NCBI GenBank assembly: GCA_947629195.1
Contig: CANRCS010000064.1
Span: forward strand, 1 to 5,728
DNA from: an uncultured Bacilli bacterium
Lineage (GTDB): Bacteria; Bacillota_I; Bacilli_A; RF39; UBA660
Reading direction: 5' to 3'
Length of the DNA: 5,728 nucleotides
The notes beneath the pieces were generated by a model. It was given only the letters and a program-made list of their open reading frames with translations. It did not search any database and had not been told where the DNA came from. Position numbers and translations under genes: made by a program. Below are positions 5,592 through 5,728 of this stretch, in pieces. Each line of letters begins with the position of its first letter. Position 1 is the stretch's first letter.

Positions 5592-5728
5592 CTAGTAATA
5601 CTAGACGTTTCAAAATTTTCTTCTTTTAATAATTTATTTTTTAACCAATTCCAATATTTTCTAGGTTCTTTACTGTCTGTTAGAACACCAACAATATCAA
5701 CAACACTGATAAAATATTTTTCTTCTTC
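5558..5728 (-). pseudogene. Remnant of a Bro-N/DinD-type antirepressor-like protein, cut by the window edge
   Basis: The minus strand is open from the right edge for 56 codons to a TAG at 5560-5558. The peptide contains YFISVVDIVGVLTDS, EPRKYWNWLKNKLLKEEN and TRQLKL. These match from memory the N-terminal domain of DinD-like and prophage antirepressor proteins, which typically run YFSVVDVVEVLTES, then RKYWSDLKKKLKEEG, then QLKL. Known members continue after QLKL with a DGK-type segment and about 150 or more further residues; here the similarity ends in KICLSI and a stop. The N-terminus, probably 10-20 residues, lies beyond the window. The truncation and the frame-shifted fragments downstream indicate a dead gene left by a phage or other mobile element. 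Confidence 0.6.
5590..5606. repeat. Perfect 17-bp inverted repeat in the decayed region
   Basis: GTCTAGTAATACTAGAC has 7-bp arms around AAT. It lies within the TSSITRQ coding part of the Bro-N-like remnant, just before the similarity ends. It could be a protein-binding site or a chance result of the codons TCT AGT ATT ACT AGA. Confidence 0.5.

Noticed and set aside
1..5728. Use of TGA for tryptophan (Mycoplasma-like code), suggested by low GC and no TGA stops
   Set aside because: Every Trp in the intact genes is TGG and no in-frame TGA occurs. Five stop codons (two TAA, three TAG) are too few to infer reassignment.
5411..5728. Programmed frameshifting joining the right-hand fragments into one protein
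   Set aside because: Two separate frame changes would be needed, no slippery heptamer with a downstream structure is evident at both, and the similarity to the antirepressor family is lost rather than resumed after the first break.

Overview
The window is AT-rich DNA (roughly 30 percent G+C by eye) with Bacillota features: strong AGGAGG-type ribosome binding sites, a CdaA-type cyclic di-AMP synthase followed by a YbbR-domain regulator, and a NitT/TauT-type ABC importer. The very low GC, the short intergenic gaps and the long basic N-terminus of CdaR suggest an uncultured gut-type lineage of Bacilli or Clostridia. This is an inference; no marker gene fixes the taxonomy. All tryptophans read as TGG, and none of the five complete genes ends in TGA.

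Left part, minus strand (1-2713). Reading leftward, the first gene (2713-2252) encodes a small single-pass membrane protein with a highly charged tail and no recognised function; it ends in a hairpin terminator. Next is cdaA (2124-1291), preceded by an extended -10 promoter. Then comes cdaR (1307-1), which overlaps cdaA by 17 nt and runs off the left edge after 435 codons. CdaA makes c-di-AMP from two ATP at the membrane, and CdaR is its extracytoplasmic, membrane-anchored regulator. In many Bacillota glmM follows, so it may lie just outside the window.

Middle, plus strand (2859-5391). A divergent promoter region separates the small membrane protein from a three-gene operon: substrate-binding protein, ATPase and permease. 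Together they form one complete NitT/TauT/thiamine-precursor-type importer whose substrate cannot be read from the sequence. The binding protein lacks a lipobox and has no cysteine at all, so it looks anchored by an uncleaved N-terminal helix. Its stop codon abuts the ATPase start in the same frame. The operon ends in a strong bidirectional terminator.

Right part, minus strand (5411-5728). This stretch holds decayed coding sequence. A fragment related to the Bro-N/DinD-type antirepressor family enters from the right edge, breaks off at a stop, and is followed by two short unrecognised fragments in other frames. It looks like a remnant of a mobile element.

I see no wholly new system. The points most worth checking are the DGG variant of the CdaA DGA motif, the opposite charges on the CdaA tail and CdaR N-terminus, and the unusual layout of the binding-protein/ATPase junction.
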